A DNA stretch of 64,000 bases. Source: Nitrospira sp. Lineage in GTDB: Bacteria; Nitrospirota; Nitrospiria; Nitrospirales; Nitrospiraceae. Positions 45,973 to 55,114 of this stretch are shown here, piece after piece (position 1 is the first letter of the stretch; the number at the start of each line of letters is the position of its first letter). Below the pieces are notes generated by a model. It was not told the DNA's origin and searched no databases. It saw nothing but the letters and a program-made list of their open reading frames with translations. Both the position numbers and the translations under genes were made by a program. The stretch lies in NCBI GenBank assembly GCA_024998625.1, contig JACOEL010000019.1, forward strand, positions 37,156 through 101,155, written 5' to 3'.

Positions 45973-46929
45973 CTACCGGCCAGACCTGGAGGGAGTCAGA
46001 CCGTTCAACTCCTTCTCCAGCCGCGCAACCTCATCGGCCCGCCCCAATTTCCTCGCGCAGTCCACCGCAGAAGTGAGCGCCGCAATCGCCTGAGCCTGAT
46101 TCCCTTGCGCCAGATAACTGCGGGAGGCCCGCTCGGAATAGGCCAGCCCACGATCGGGAAATCCCCGCCGTTCCGCAACCCGGCCGAGCCGCAAAAGATC
46201 GGCGGCAATTTCCGCCCGCCGCTCCGCAATCTTGTCCAACTCCAGCGCTCGTTCAAATTCCCGTTCCGCGACTTCGTACTCGCGGCGCTCCTCCGCCAGA
46301 ATCCCAAGGTTCACATGATTGCTGGCTTCGGAAGCGGGCTGCCCCGCGGCCTGATTCAGGGCCATCGCCTGCCTGAACAATTGTTCTGCCTGTCCGACAT
46401 CACCCGCCGCCTGCCGGACCAGCCCGAGGTTATTCCGGAGGATCGCTTCGGTATGCTGGTCTGCCACCCGCAACAGAAGATCCAGCGCCTGTTGATAGCG
46501 CCGACCTGCCTCCTCCGTCAGTCCCTCCTGATATTCTGCCGCTCCCAATGATGCGAGACCAACGATCAAGAGGCCCGTCTCCCCGAACTGTTGCGCCAGG
46601 GAGACGGCCCGCCCATGAAGCTGGATTGCCTCATGCCCGGCCCCACGGCTAAGCGCAACAGACCCAAGATCGTTCAGCGCACCGATGAGCCCCTTCACAT
46701 CATCAAGACTTTCGGCCAACCGGCGAGCCTCTTCATAGGCTTCCCCGGCACGTGCCAGGTCGCCCCTGGCCATCCAACGACCTCCCTGTAAGCGCAAAGA
46801 GTCAACCTGGACGCTTAAAGGCCTGGACGCGGGGACGGGAGGAGGTGGCGGAGCAGCCGTGCACCCCAGCAGCAAGCAGAACAGCACCCCCCAGAAGCCT
46901 GAGGAACGACCATGCCCTCTGACGATCAT
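45973..46929 (-). CDS. TPR-repeat lipoprotein of the Mla-like operon
   Basis: A 318-residue protein with a lipobox (LLLGC, Cys23) after a hydrophobic leader, so it is probably a membrane-anchored lipoprotein. About six tetratricopeptide repeats fill residues 45-300 (ARAGEAYEEARRLAES, AGRRYQQALDLLLRV, AEREFERALELDK). The start overlaps the stop of mlaD (ATGA at 46926-46929), and this coupling indicates that it works with the transporter, perhaps as an adapter. Confidence 0.82.
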   Translation of the reverse strand: MIVRGHGRSSGFWGVLFCLLLGCTAAPPPPPVPASRPLSVQVDSLRLQGGRWMARGDLARAGEAYEEARRLAESLDDVKGLIGALNDLGSVALSRGAGHEAIQLHGRAVSLAQQFGETGLLIVGLASLGAAEYQEGLTEEAGRRYQQALDLLLRVADQHTEAILRNNLGLVRQAAGDVGQAEQLFRQAMALNQAAGQPASEASNHVNLGILAEERREYEVAEREFERALELDKIAERRAEIAADLLRLGRVAERRGFPDRGLAYSERASRSYLAQGNQAQAIAALTSAVDCARKLGRADEVARLEKELNGLTPSRSGR

Positions 46930-47915
46930 CGACGCACGTGATCCCCGCGCAAACTCGGGGGAGCCGTGGGTGACAGGGCGGCCTCCGGCTTCGGCGCCGG
47001 CCCGGCGTTCTGCGCGAATCGGTTAAAGGGAAATGTCTGCTTTGCGCCACGCACCAGGATGGAGACGTCTGCCAGCGTGGTCTCCGCCGTGTGAACGACA
47101 GGCAGCAGCTCATGGCTCACCTCCTCCACGGAATCAGAGAGGCGCTTCACGCTGGTGAGTGTGGATTGAGCACTGTCCAAGATAGCCGGCAATCGACTCG
47201 TGGTCCGCTGCATGTCTGCCGTGACACGATCCACCACCGCCAACGTGCGCTGAACTGAGCCGGTCATGGCGGGAAGGGCCGTCGCCGTTTGCTCGATCGA
47301 GGCGATGGTACGTTGAACGGATGCCACGACCGCCGGTAAATCCTGCGTCGCCACCGCCACTTGCTCTAGAGCCTTACCGCCGGCTTTCAACCCGCCCTGC
47401 AGGTCCTGCGTAATGGTTTCGACACGCAGCAGTGTCTGCTTCACTGCCATCAGCACCGGTTCAACCTCATTGAGCAGGTCTCCGATATCTCTCGGCTCAA
47501 CCGCGCGAATGGTCGCGCCATCGGTCAACATCGGGCTGCTGGCGGTTCCTGCCCCGATCTCGACTTGGGTCTGACCGACCACGACACCGCTCTTGGTGAT
47601 GTGCAGTTCCGAATTGCCCTTCACCATCTCCTGGTAGCGGGCCGACAGTTGCAGCATCAGATCGACCGTTCCGCGCTCGTTGAGGTCCACCTGCTTCACT
47701 CGCCCGACCCGAATCCCCGATACGACAACCGGCGCGCCCGGCTCGAGACCGTACGACTTGCTGAGGCTGGCCATCAAGTGGTACTTCGGCTCGAAGAGAT
47801 GCTCTGTCTTCGACATCCAGAAGCCGGCCACCGCCAGGATCAGGACGGGAATCAGCACGAATGTGCCGACAATCTGAGCCAACCGCCCGCTGGATAACCG
47901 ATGTGAATAGTGCAT
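46926..47915 (-). CDS. mlaD: MlaD/MCE-domain substrate-binding subunit
   Basis: A 329-residue protein with one N-terminal membrane segment (IVGTFVLIPVLILAVAGFW) and an MCE domain (about 38-115; YGLEPGAPVVVSGIRVGRVKQV). It is followed by a long helical region rich in regularly spaced hydrophobics (VQRTIASIEQTATALP), typical of MlaD proteins that form a lipid tunnel. I prefer the ATG at 47915 because GAGAGG is well spaced from it; a GTG two codons upstream is possible. The ATPase gene (47959) lies 43 bases upstream. Confidence 0.88.
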   Translation of the reverse strand: MHYSHRLSSGRLAQIVGTFVLIPVLILAVAGFWMSKTEHLFEPKYHLMASLSKSYGLEPGAPVVVSGIRVGRVKQVDLNERGTVDLMLQLSARYQEMVKGNSELHITKSGVVVGQTQVEIGAGTASSPMLTDGATIRAVEPRDIGDLLNEVEPVLMAVKQTLLRVETITQDLQGGLKAGGKALEQVAVATQDLPAVVASVQRTIASIEQTATALPAMTGSVQRTLAVVDRVTADMQRTTSRLPAILDSAQSTLTSVKRLSDSVEEVSHELLPVVHTAETTLADVSILVRGAKQTFPFNRFAQNAGPAPKPEAALSPTAPPSLRGDHVRR

Positions 47916-47958
47916 CCCCACCTCTCAGTCTTGCCGGACCGCCTCGGCAGAACGCGGT

Positions 47959-48690
47959 CTATTCTACATACCTTCTGAGCGACTCGGGCACCGCGCCGGC
48001 CACCGCATGCCGTGCCCCCTCGGCGACCACCCGCCCATCCCGAAGCACCACCAGACGATCCGCCGCTTCGATAAATGGAGAAAAGGTACGCAAGGCCGCG
48101 ACCACGGTGAGCGGGTGGTGGGCCCGACGTTCTTCGATGCAGGCCCTGAGGGCCAACACCATCTCGGCATCCAGCCCGGCCACGGGATCGTCCAGAAGCA
48201 GCACCGCGGGATCCAACATCAAGGCCCGCGCAATGGCCGCCCTACGCACTTCGCCTTGATTGAGTTCGGCGGGAAACCGGTCCCGCATCGGCGCGACGCC
48301 CAGTCGTTCCAGCTGCGCCATCACGGCTTGCTCCCGACTTCGCTCCGGCATCGCGCCATGATGGTACCGGAGCGGCAGGAGCACGTTATGAAAGAGGGTC
48401 ATATTGCTCAACAACCCCGGTTGCTGGAGCACAGTCCCCACTCGAAGCCGCACTGGAGTCTGCTCAGTCTCCAAGACGTCGTTCCACTCATGGCCCAAGA
48501 GAACGACCCGACCTGCTTCCGGTCGCACCAATCCCGCCGCCAGCTCGATCACCAGGCTTTTCCCCGAGCGGCTCGGACCCACCAGCGCGACAAATTCGCC
48601 CGCGGCAATCCTCAGATCGACATCGAGGACATGAAGACTGCCCGCCATCGGCGTCCGGACCTGCTCCAGAACGAGGGCTGCCTTATTCAT
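47959..48690 (-). CDS. mlaF: MlaF-like ABC ATPase with altered catalytic motifs
   Basis: A 243-residue ABC ATPase whose ATG at 48690 overlaps the mlaE stop. Walker A is GPSRSGKSL and the Q-loop VLQQPGLL, both normal. Three motifs differ from active ATPases: the signature reads LNQGEVRR, Walker B ends LLLDDP (Asp where the catalytic Glu should be), and the switch histidine is missing (VVAALRTF). It probably binds ATP but may hydrolyse slowly. A longer frame in the same register upstream is antisense-like shadow over mlaE and was ignored. Confidence 0.85.
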   Translation of the reverse strand: MNKAALVLEQVRTPMAGSLHVLDVDLRIAAGEFVALVGPSRSGKSLVIELAAGLVRPEAGRVVLLGHEWNDVLETEQTPVRLRVGTVLQQPGLLSNMTLFHNVLLPLRYHHGAMPERSREQAVMAQLERLGVAPMRDRFPAELNQGEVRRAAIARALMLDPAVLLLDDPVAGLDAEMVLALRACIEERRAHHPLTVVAALRTFSPFIEAADRLVVLRDGRVVAEGARHAVAGAVPESLRRYVE

Positions 48691-49466
48691 AGGTACAACG
48701 GCACCGTAACCACGACGTCGATCAGCAGACAGAGGACAAAGGAATTGATCATCGCCCGGGTTGTCTGTTGCGGCACTTCGGTGAAGGAGGACCGAACAGC
48801 CAGGCCATGGTAACAACAGATGGCCGCCACGGCCGACCCGAAGGACAATCCTTTGATGGCCGTCATCAGGACATCCGTCGTCGATAACGCCTTCGTGATG
48901 CTCTCGACGAACGCGTAAAACGGAATGGTCAGTTGCGCGTCGGCGATGAGATAGCCCCCCAATACCGCCACCACATCGAAATACAGCGTCAGACAGAGCA
49001 TCGAGAGGACCATACCGACCATACGAGGCATAATGACAAATCGGCTGATGGAAATCCCCATGAGCCGGAGCGCCACGACCTCGCGCGTCACGGACATATT
49101 GCCCAACTCGGTCGCGATGGCCGTGCCTGACCGCCCGACCACAATGAACGCCGTGATCAACGGGCCCAGCTCGCGAATGACGGTCACAACGATGATGCTC
49201 CCCACCAGTCCACCGGCCCCAAGCCGCGGAAGCTGTGTCCCGGCCTGCGTGACAATGATGATGCCGAGCAGGAGCGCAATGACGGTCGTCACGGGCAACG
49301 CATCGACCCCCGTGAACAGAATCTGCCTGACGAGTACCCGAAGCGTCTCCCCACGGCCTTGGCGTGTGGGGAGCACAAGGTCCAGCACGGCTTGCGTAAA
49401 GAGTGTCGCCAGCGCCGCCAGGTACGTATACCCCGCAATGGCCTTGCGCCCCACCCACTCGATCAT
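48687..49466 (-). CDS. mlaE: MlaE-family lipid transport permease
   Basis: A 259-residue integral membrane protein with about five helices (VTTVIALLLGIIIVTQAG, LGPLITAFIVVGRSGTAIATELG, FVLCLLIDVVVTVPLYL). The RELGPLITAFIVVGRSG stretch is the MlaE signature. With mlaF and mlaD it forms an Mla-like phospholipid transporter between membranes; mlaB and mlaC are not seen. First gene of a four-gene minus-strand operon. Confidence 0.93.
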   Translation of the reverse strand: MIEWVGRKAIAGYTYLAALATLFTQAVLDLVLPTRQGRGETLRVLVRQILFTGVDALPVTTVIALLLGIIIVTQAGTQLPRLGAGGLVGSIIVVTVIRELGPLITAFIVVGRSGTAIATELGNMSVTREVVALRLMGISISRFVIMPRMVGMVLSMLCLTLYFDVVAVLGGYLIADAQLTIPFYAFVESITKALSTTDVLMTAIKGLSFGSAVAAICCYHGLAVRSSFTEVPQQTTRAMINSFVLCLLIDVVVTVPLYL

Positions 49467-49685
49467 GCCTTGTCAGCCGTCTTTTTCATGGAGCAACACC
49501 GTCGGGCTAATCAAGATTCATATCGCATCCCGCAAAATTGTAGGGGAAGGGTCCGAAACAAAGCAATGAGTCACCCTCCCGGCGACGTCTCGAAACGGCG
49601 CAGGCGAGAGAAGAGACCATGTGGTCTGGTCAGCATGGACGAGAACGGCGGAGCAACAGCAGGAGGGAGAAACGTGGGACGAGGC

Positions 49686-50018
49686 CTATGACAACGGCCT
49701 GGCCTTGATGACGAACTGCTGAATGCGCTGGAGTTGCGCGGGGCGTATCGCCAGAAACTCCACACCGAACTCCCCGCCTCGCGCCCATCGAACCACGGCT
49801 TCATCCACTCGGACCGGCCAATCATGCCCATCCGACAAAAATAAAGACACCTTCATCTGAAGCCCCGGTGGCATCCGGCTATCCGACTTGGCCATACAAC
49901 CGGTAGAGGAAACATCCAGCACCTCCGCCTCCCCGACTACCTCGTCTTCCCCGGTAAATTCCAGTCGGCAATCGGTTGCGACCCGGCGAGATTTTCTCGG
50001 CGTTTTCGTCTGTTCCAC
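49686..50018 (-). CDS. Single-domain PilZ protein
   Basis: A 110-residue protein. The PilZ c-di-GMP site is present: RKSRR near the N-terminus (RxxxR type) and DVSSTGC (D/NxSxxG). It is likely to bind c-di-GMP and act through an unknown partner. One of three PilZ genes in 2.5 kb. Confidence 0.8.
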   Translation of the reverse strand: MEQTKTPRKSRRVATDCRLEFTGEDEVVGEAEVLDVSSTGCMAKSDSRMPPGLQMKVSLFLSDGHDWPVRVDEAVVRWARGGEFGVEFLAIRPAQLQRIQQFVIKARPLS

Positions 50019-50069
50019 CTGCGCTCCTTTCTCAGCTCCTCCCCAGCCTCATCGGCCCCCATGCCGGCC

Positions 50070-50444
50070 CTATTCGGGACCGGTGGATGCGAGAAACCGG
50101 CGGATCCGAGTAAGTTCGGTTGTCCCCATGGAGACAAATTCCACACCAAAATGCAGATCACGCCCCCATCGCACCAGGGCCAGATCAATGGTCGTCGGGC
50201 ATATTTCCCCCGGAAGGAGGATGATCAACGACATCGCATCGCCCACAATCACTCCTGCGTCGCTGCTGATTTTGCACCCGCCGGCGGACAGGTTGATGAC
50301 GACACCTTCGCCTTCCGCATCACCGTTAAAACTGATGGTCGGAGCAAAGGGTGCGAAGGAGAGCAGGCATGTCGGGGGCACAACACACCGCTGGTGTTGC
50401 CGGAGTTCAATGCGCGCAGAAGAGAGGTTGTCGGATTGATCCAT
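50070..50444 (-). CDS. Single-domain PilZ protein
   Basis: About 124 residues from an ATG at 50444; a GTG at 50471 would add nine residues and neither has a clear ribosome site. The c-di-GMP motifs are intact: RQHQR and NLSAGG. The rest is a PilZ barrel (RWGRDLHFGVEFVSM). It lies between the first PilZ gene and the acyltransferase on the same strand. Confidence 0.75.
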   Translation of the reverse strand: MDQSDNLSSARIELRQHQRCVVPPTCLLSFAPFAPTISFNGDAEGEGVVINLSAGGCKISSDAGVIVGDAMSLIILLPGEICPTTIDLALVRWGRDLHFGVEFVSMGTTELTRIRRFLASTGPE

Positions 50445-50581
50445 GGCGGAGCGGATGCTGCGATCGTGCACGACATTCAGCCACGATCAGTATAGCGCAA
50501 GGAGCGGGAGACGCCGAATACTTCTCATCATTTTGCCAGAGGCCCGCGTTGAATACGCGCGACAGCGTGATGGACAGCGAC

Positions 50582-51520
50582 TTAGCGTCGATAGATCGGC
50601 GGCTCACCAGGAGGACGGCTCTTGAAGCGGCGATGCTGCCAGAAGTATTGTTCCGGAACTCGACGCACCGCACCTTCGATCAGCCGATTGATGCGTGCGG
50701 CATCCTCCACCATTTCACCGGACGGAAAGTGCTCGAGCGCTGGCCCTACTTCAATGTCATAACCGGATCCATCGGCCCTTCGATAGTAAAAGCAGGGTAC
50801 CACCGCGGCTCCGCTGACCTTCGCCAATCGCGACGTGGCCGTCAGGGACGCGGCCTGTACACCGAAAAACGGGGCGAAGACGCTGCGCTTGGAGCCCGCG
50901 TCGATATCCGGGGCATACCACACCACCTGATTCCTGGCTAAGGCCCGTAGGATTCCTCGCATATCCCGGTGCTGAATCAACTCGGAATAGTACCGGCTCC
51001 GGCAGCGATTCGCGACAGTTTCGGCGACCACATCGTTCTGTGGACGGTAGACGATCGCCACCGGCTGCTCCAGCGCCATGAACCGACCAGCCAATTCCGC
51101 CGCATGCAAGTGGGCGCCGCAGAGCAACACGCCTCGTCCCTGACGGAGCGCCTCGCGGATATGCTCCAATCCCTTGATGGTGCAGTCGCAATAGGTGCGA
51201 GGATCCTTCGCCCACCAGGCCATCGCGATCTCCAACACCCCCATTCCCATGGACTCGAAGCAATGGAGCGCGACCTGATTGCGCTCAGCCGGTTCCTGCT
51301 GGGGAAAACAAACGGCCAAGTTCACCCGGACGATATCGCGCCGCTTGGTCAATAAACCATGCAGCAGGCGCCCACATTGCCGTCCGAATGCGAGTTGCCA
51401 GCGATAGGGAAACAGGGACAGCAGGCGAAACAATCCGAGGCCGACCCATGTCGGCCAATACAGCGGATGGTAGGAACTATGCGGCCGCTGCCGCCTCTTT
51501 CGTGTGTTCGTACTGGACAT
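50582..51520 (-). CDS. LpxL/HtrB-family lysophospholipid or lipid A acyltransferase
   Basis: A 312-residue membrane-bound acyltransferase. The HxxxxE motif is GAHLHAAE, and a second block is VVWYAPDIDAGSKRSVFAPFFG (PD motif typical of LpxL). It has one N-terminal hydrophobic segment. It probably adds acyl chains to lipid A or a similar amphiphile. No other lipid A genes are nearby. Confidence 0.87.
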   Translation of the reverse strand: MSSTNTRKRRQRPHSSYHPLYWPTWVGLGLFRLLSLFPYRWQLAFGRQCGRLLHGLLTKRRDIVRVNLAVCFPQQEPAERNQVALHCFESMGMGVLEIAMAWWAKDPRTYCDCTIKGLEHIREALRQGRGVLLCGAHLHAAELAGRFMALEQPVAIVYRPQNDVVAETVANRCRSRYYSELIQHRDMRGILRALARNQVVWYAPDIDAGSKRSVFAPFFGVQAASLTATSRLAKVSGAAVVPCFYYRRADGSGYDIEVGPALEHFPSGEMVEDAARINRLIEGAVRRVPEQYFWQHRRFKSRPPGEPPIYRR

Positions 51521-51721
51521 GGCCGAATGGGGAAGCCATTGTAGGGAAACGGAGCGGCGAGCGCAATCTCGAAGCTATGCGGGGAGTCGCCACAACGGGA
51601 GCTGGCGAGGGGAAGCGGTTGGGACTGACGCACCACAGCCACAATGCCGGCTCGGTGAGGGCTTTGCGCAGTTCAGTGCGCCTCAGTTCTGCTGCGCCGG
51701 GCAGATCCCCGTAACATACGG

Positions 51722-52096
51722 TTATGTCCCCGGCTTCGTCGCGATGGTAATGAACTTTCGCAGGCGCATCTCGGCCACCGGTGACAGATCGACAAACTCC
51801 AGTCCGTACACCTGCTCTCTCTCCCAGCGCACCGTCGCTTCCTCCACCGTCATCGGGGACACCTGATTGGGCAAAGCAAGCGTCACCGAGACCCGGTCGC
51901 CGCGCTGAATACCGGACTCACTCATCACTTTGGCCCCTCGCATCGACACATCGAACACAACCCCGATGCCGTCCCCTCCGCGCCCAAGCCATTTGGCCAA
52001 GCCAAGGCGGGAAAAGGAACAGACGAACGGTGCCGAAACGCGCAAACGTGGATGCTGCCGCAAATCGACGGAGAACTGTCCCGTAGTGCCATCCAT
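51722..52096 (-). CDS. Single-domain PilZ protein
   Basis: A 124-residue protein; the ATG at 52096 follows GGGAGGG. PilZ signature RQHPR plus DVSMRGAK, then VRWEREQVYGLEFVDL. This is the third PilZ gene of the group and lies upstream of the acyltransferase. Confidence 0.78.
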   Translation of the reverse strand: MDGTTGQFSVDLRQHPRLRVSAPFVCSFSRLGLAKWLGRGGDGIGVVFDVSMRGAKVMSESGIQRGDRVSVTLALPNQVSPMTVEEATVRWEREQVYGLEFVDLSPVAEMRLRKFITIATKPGT

Positions 52097-52268
52097 ACGT
52101 ACCCTCCCGTATGTAATATGGCCACTGTATCGCACCTGCGCCGGTTCGAACAATAAATTGAGAAAACCAACCGGACGCAACGGAACAAAAAGAGACGGTG
52201 CCGGACGTGACCTGACCGATCACAATCTTCACGACACCTCACTTCCATCCGCCCCAAGCCAGAGGGAT

Positions 52269-52625
52269 CTACCGGCGTTTGCCGCGTTGACGAATCATGT
52301 CGGAGCAGGTTTGCGAGAGTTCCGCCGCATGGGCCTTCAAGCACTGGACGATTCGCCCTTCTCCCGCTTTGCCCCCCGGGCAGAGTTTTTTCACATCCTC
52401 GGCGCAGGCCTTCCGCATGCGATGGCCTCCAAAGCCCTTTTTCTCAGCCCCAGCTCCGGGACTGCCGGAAGACTCGGACGGAGCAGTGGATTGGTCCTGA
52501 CCGGCTGCCGTTGCTGGATCAGATACCGACCAGGCGGGTTCATAGAAACCAAAGACCTCGACCGCCAGTCCGCTCAAGACCACCATCCCCATCGCCTTTC
52601 TTAGAACCCTACAATCAACCCGCAT
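52269..52625 (-). CDS. Exported Cys-rich protein (GLG1-like)
   Basis: A 118-residue protein whose ATG at 52625 follows AAAGGGGGAAGG. It has a signal-like N-terminus (MGMVVLSGLAVEVFGFY), a low-complexity middle and a Cys-rich end: CAEDVKKLCPGGKAGEGRIV, then QCLKAHAAELSQTC. That matches the Cys spacing of the protein at 24975-25586, so the two share one family. Confidence 0.65.
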   Translation of the reverse strand: MRVDCRVLRKAMGMVVLSGLAVEVFGFYEPAWSVSDPATAAGQDQSTAPSESSGSPGAGAEKKGFGGHRMRKACAEDVKKLCPGGKAGEGRIVQCLKAHAAELSQTCSDMIRQRGKRR

Positions 52626-52866
52626 CCTTCCCCCTTTCGGAAATAAATGACCGCACGAGGTCCACTCTCCTTCCGCACCCACGATGACTGCGTGCGGGCC
52701 TGTTACCGACACAGTGACTCAACGCCTCCGCAGGAAAACGGTTGACGATCACACTCGGCCACCGCCGGCTCCGGGCAAGGGCGGCCACAACAAATCTGCG
52801 GTCCATCGACCGTACGGCACCGACCAGCCACTTGCGAAAACCCGCCCGCTTGACTATTGTAGCGAC

Positions 52867-53736
52867 ATGCAACAAATCGCCCCGAGTACGGTTCCAACCG
52901 ACATTGTCCATCGTGTTCACCACAAATTCTGGACCTACCTCCTATTCTGGTCAGTCGTCGCGGGTTCCGTGATCGCGGTCCCGGGCTATGGGCTGATCTA
53001 TGGATACTCCTGGCTGGATTGGACGATGTTCGCCATCCTCTATGTGACTACCGGGCTGGGGATTACCGTGGGCTACCACCGGCTGCTGACCCATCGCAGT
53101 TTCGAATGTCCCGACTGGGTGAAGGCCTGCCTATTGGTGGCGGGAGGCTGGGCGCTGCAGAACTCCGGCGCAAAATGGACAGCCGATCATTTGCGACACC
53201 ATGCGCATTGCGACGATCCGGCCGATCCCTACAACGCGAAACGGGGGTTCTGGTACAGCCACTGCGGCTGGCTGCTCGACCCCGTGCCGTGCAACGATGA
53301 ACGATTCGGCTCCCGCGTCATGCAGGACCGGGTCGCCATGTGGCAACACCGCTACTATGCGGTGATCGTCCTTGTCGGCCTGGCGCTCCCCTTTGTCGTG
53401 GGTTTCCTGCATAACGGCTGGAAGGGCGGAATCGGTGGCTTCATGCTGGCCGGCGTCGGACGCACCTTTGCCGTACTGAACTCCACCTTCTGCATCAACT
53501 CCGTCTGTCACCTGTGGGGCGAGCAGCCCTACGGTACCGCCGATTCCAGCCGCAATTCCTGGTTCGTCTCACTGCTGACCTTCGGCGAGGGTTACCACAA
53601 CTATCACCACACCTATCCGAGCGACTATCGCAACGGGCCGCTGTGGTACAACTTCGACCCGTCGAAGTGGTTGATCTACACCTTATGGAAGTTGGGACTC
53701 GCCTCCTCACTCCGGACGGCCTCTTCCGGCCACTGA
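52867..53736 (+). CDS. Membrane fatty acid (acyl-CoA type) desaturase
   Basis: A 289-residue di-iron membrane enzyme. The three histidine boxes are HRLLTH, HLRHH and HNYHH (GEGYHNYHHTYPSDY), with a conserved CHLWGEQPYG before the last. Several transmembrane segments are present. It most likely makes a cis double bond (delta-9 type) in acyl chains for membrane fluidity. The ATG at 52867 was chosen because homology begins near it; the longer frame has an odd leader. Confidence 0.9.
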   Translation: MQQIAPSTVPTDIVHRVHHKFWTYLLFWSVVAGSVIAVPGYGLIYGYSWLDWTMFAILYVTTGLGITVGYHRLLTHRSFECPDWVKACLLVAGGWALQNSGAKWTADHLRHHAHCDDPADPYNAKRGFWYSHCGWLLDPVPCNDERFGSRVMQDRVAMWQHRYYAVIVLVGLALPFVVGFLHNGWKGGIGGFMLAGVGRTFAVLNSTFCINSVCHLWGEQPYGTADSSRNSWFVSLLTFGEGYHNYHHTYPSDYRNGPLWYNFDPSKWLIYTLWKLGLASSLRTASSGH

Positions 53737-54097
53737 GCCACGCCCTTGTGTGCCACGCCGCGGAACGACCGGATCACCACCATAGGTGAGGCAGAGGCGC
53801 GTGAAGGCTCTTCGTACAACGATCGACCGCATCGGACCGATATAAACTATTTTCGCCCTGTCCGTGAATCGTGTAGCAATCCCCCAATTCATCTGTTAGG
53901 ATGCAGCGTGATCTCATGACGGGCCGCATGAGAATCATGGTTCTGGATGGCTCATCACCGATGTTGTTTGTTACCGAGAAGTTGATCGGAAGTCAGACCC
54001 AAGTCGCCTCAATCATCGCGCCTTCGGCCCGCTCATTCCCCTCATATGCCTGTTCTCGTGTCGCCGACAATGTCACTATTCAAAAGGAGAGACCCCT
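53737..54097. other. Long leader region upstream of the RRM gene
   Basis: 361 bases without a credible gene. A short reading frame at 53901-54155 lacks a ribosome site and overlaps the RRM gene out of frame. The region probably holds the promoter and a long 5' leader of the RNA-binding protein, but I find no clear hexamers and no structured element with confidence. Confidence 0.4.
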
Positions 54098-54418
54098 ATG
54101 GGTACTAAATTGTATGTCGGCGGACTGCCGTATGCTGCAACTGAATCACAACTGAGCAACTTGTTCTCCGCTCACGGCACCGTTGAATCGGCGCGCGTGA
54201 TCACGGACAAGTTCACCGGACAATCGCGCGGCTTCGGCTTCGTGGAAATGTCCACGGCAGAGGAAGCGAAGGCAGCCATCACGGCGTTGAACGGCTCGGA
54301 CATGGATGGCCGGCAGCTCACCGTCAATGAAGCGAAGCCGCAAGAAGCTCGCTCCGGTGGCGGCGGGGGTGGACGGTTCGGCGGCGGTGAAAACCGCGGC
54401 GGACGCAACCGCTTCTAG
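54098..54418 (+). CDS. RRM-type RNA-binding protein with Gly-rich tail
   Basis: A 106-residue protein. RNP2 is LYVGGL and RNP1 is RGFGFVEM, so the RNA recognition motif is intact; the last 25 residues are Gly/Arg-rich. Bacterial proteins of this type (Rbp) are often cold-induced and bind structured or U-rich RNA. AAAGGAG is well placed before the ATG. A strong terminator follows, so it is a single-gene unit. Confidence 0.92.
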   Translation: MGTKLYVGGLPYAATESQLSNLFSAHGTVESARVITDKFTGQSRGFGFVEMSTAEEAKAAITALNGSDMDGRQLTVNEAKPQEARSGGGGGGRFGGGENRGGRNRF

Positions 54419-54448
54419 GTATTGACGGGATTTGTCTCGTCTCCGGAA

Positions 54449-54481
54449 GGGGCGCTTCAGCTGAAGCGCCCCTCCTTTTTT
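54449..54481 (+). terminator. Rho-independent terminator after the RRM gene
   Basis: A perfect 12-bp stem, GGGGCGCTTCAG and CTGAAGCGCCCC, with no spare loop bases, then TCCTTTTTTT. It is probably the end for both this gene and the convergent arfB gene in reverse. Confidence 0.85.
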
Positions 54482-54499
54482 GTTCTGCGTCTGGTGGGA

Positions 54500-54916
54500 C
54501 TACTGCTCGTCGGGCTTTCCCCGCAACGATTTCAGACGCGCTCGCTTGGTCTTGCTGTCCAGCCTTCTCTTGGTCGATCCCTTCGTCGGCTTTGTTGGAC
54601 GACGGGGCGGACGCAGCACTGCCACTGACTGAATCAATTCTTGCAGACGATCCAACGCCAACGCCCGGTTGCGCTCCTGACTCCGTGAGTCCTGCGCCTT
54701 AATAATAATGGTGCCTCCACCCGAGATTCTATGGTCCCGCAAGGCCAGCAACCGCTCTTTGTAGAACGGCGGAAGGGACGACGTGAGAATATTAAATCGA
54801 AGATGGATCGCGGAGGAGACCTTATTGACATGCTGTCCGCCGGCGCCTTGCGCCCGCACAGCGGTCAATTCGATCTCCTCATCCGGGATCGTCACGTGCG
54901 CGGAAATAGACAACAT
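54500..54916 (-). CDS. arfB: Alternative ribosome-rescue hydrolase ArfB
   Basis: A 138-residue peptidyl-tRNA hydrolase that frees stalled ribosomes. The GGQ motif is in AQGAGGQHVNKVSSAIHLRF; ISGGGTIIIKAQDSRSQERN is also typical, and the basic C-terminal tail (TKRRLDSKTKRARLKSLRGK) enters the mRNA channel. I chose the ATG at 54916 to match the family length; an earlier one at 54982 is possible. Confidence 0.92.
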   Translation of the reverse strand: MLSISAHVTIPDEEIELTAVRAQGAGGQHVNKVSSAIHLRFNILTSSLPPFYKERLLALRDHRISGGGTIIIKAQDSRSQERNRALALDRLQELIQSVAVLRPPRRPTKPTKGSTKRRLDSKTKRARLKSLRGKPDEQ

Positions 54917-55114
54917 GGCAATTGGGTCCTGCACCAGACAGAGAAGAGAACCTACTTGGGAAACAGGGCGAGAGTCAATCACGTGAACACGCTACACCTT
55001 GTTCGTGGCCCGACATTCACCCGATCATACGCCTCACCTACCGGATAGATCTGTCTATATGAATGGGGTATGATAGTAAGGTTTTACCCTTTACTCCCCT
55101 GACACAAGATTGCG

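Noticed and set aside
48691..49458. N-terminal extension of the mlaF frame
   Set aside because: The extension covers mlaE in another frame; mlaE itself has clear membrane and family features.
53901..54155. 84-residue frame before the RRM gene
   Set aside because: No ribosome site, no family resemblance and overlap with the RRM gene in another frame.
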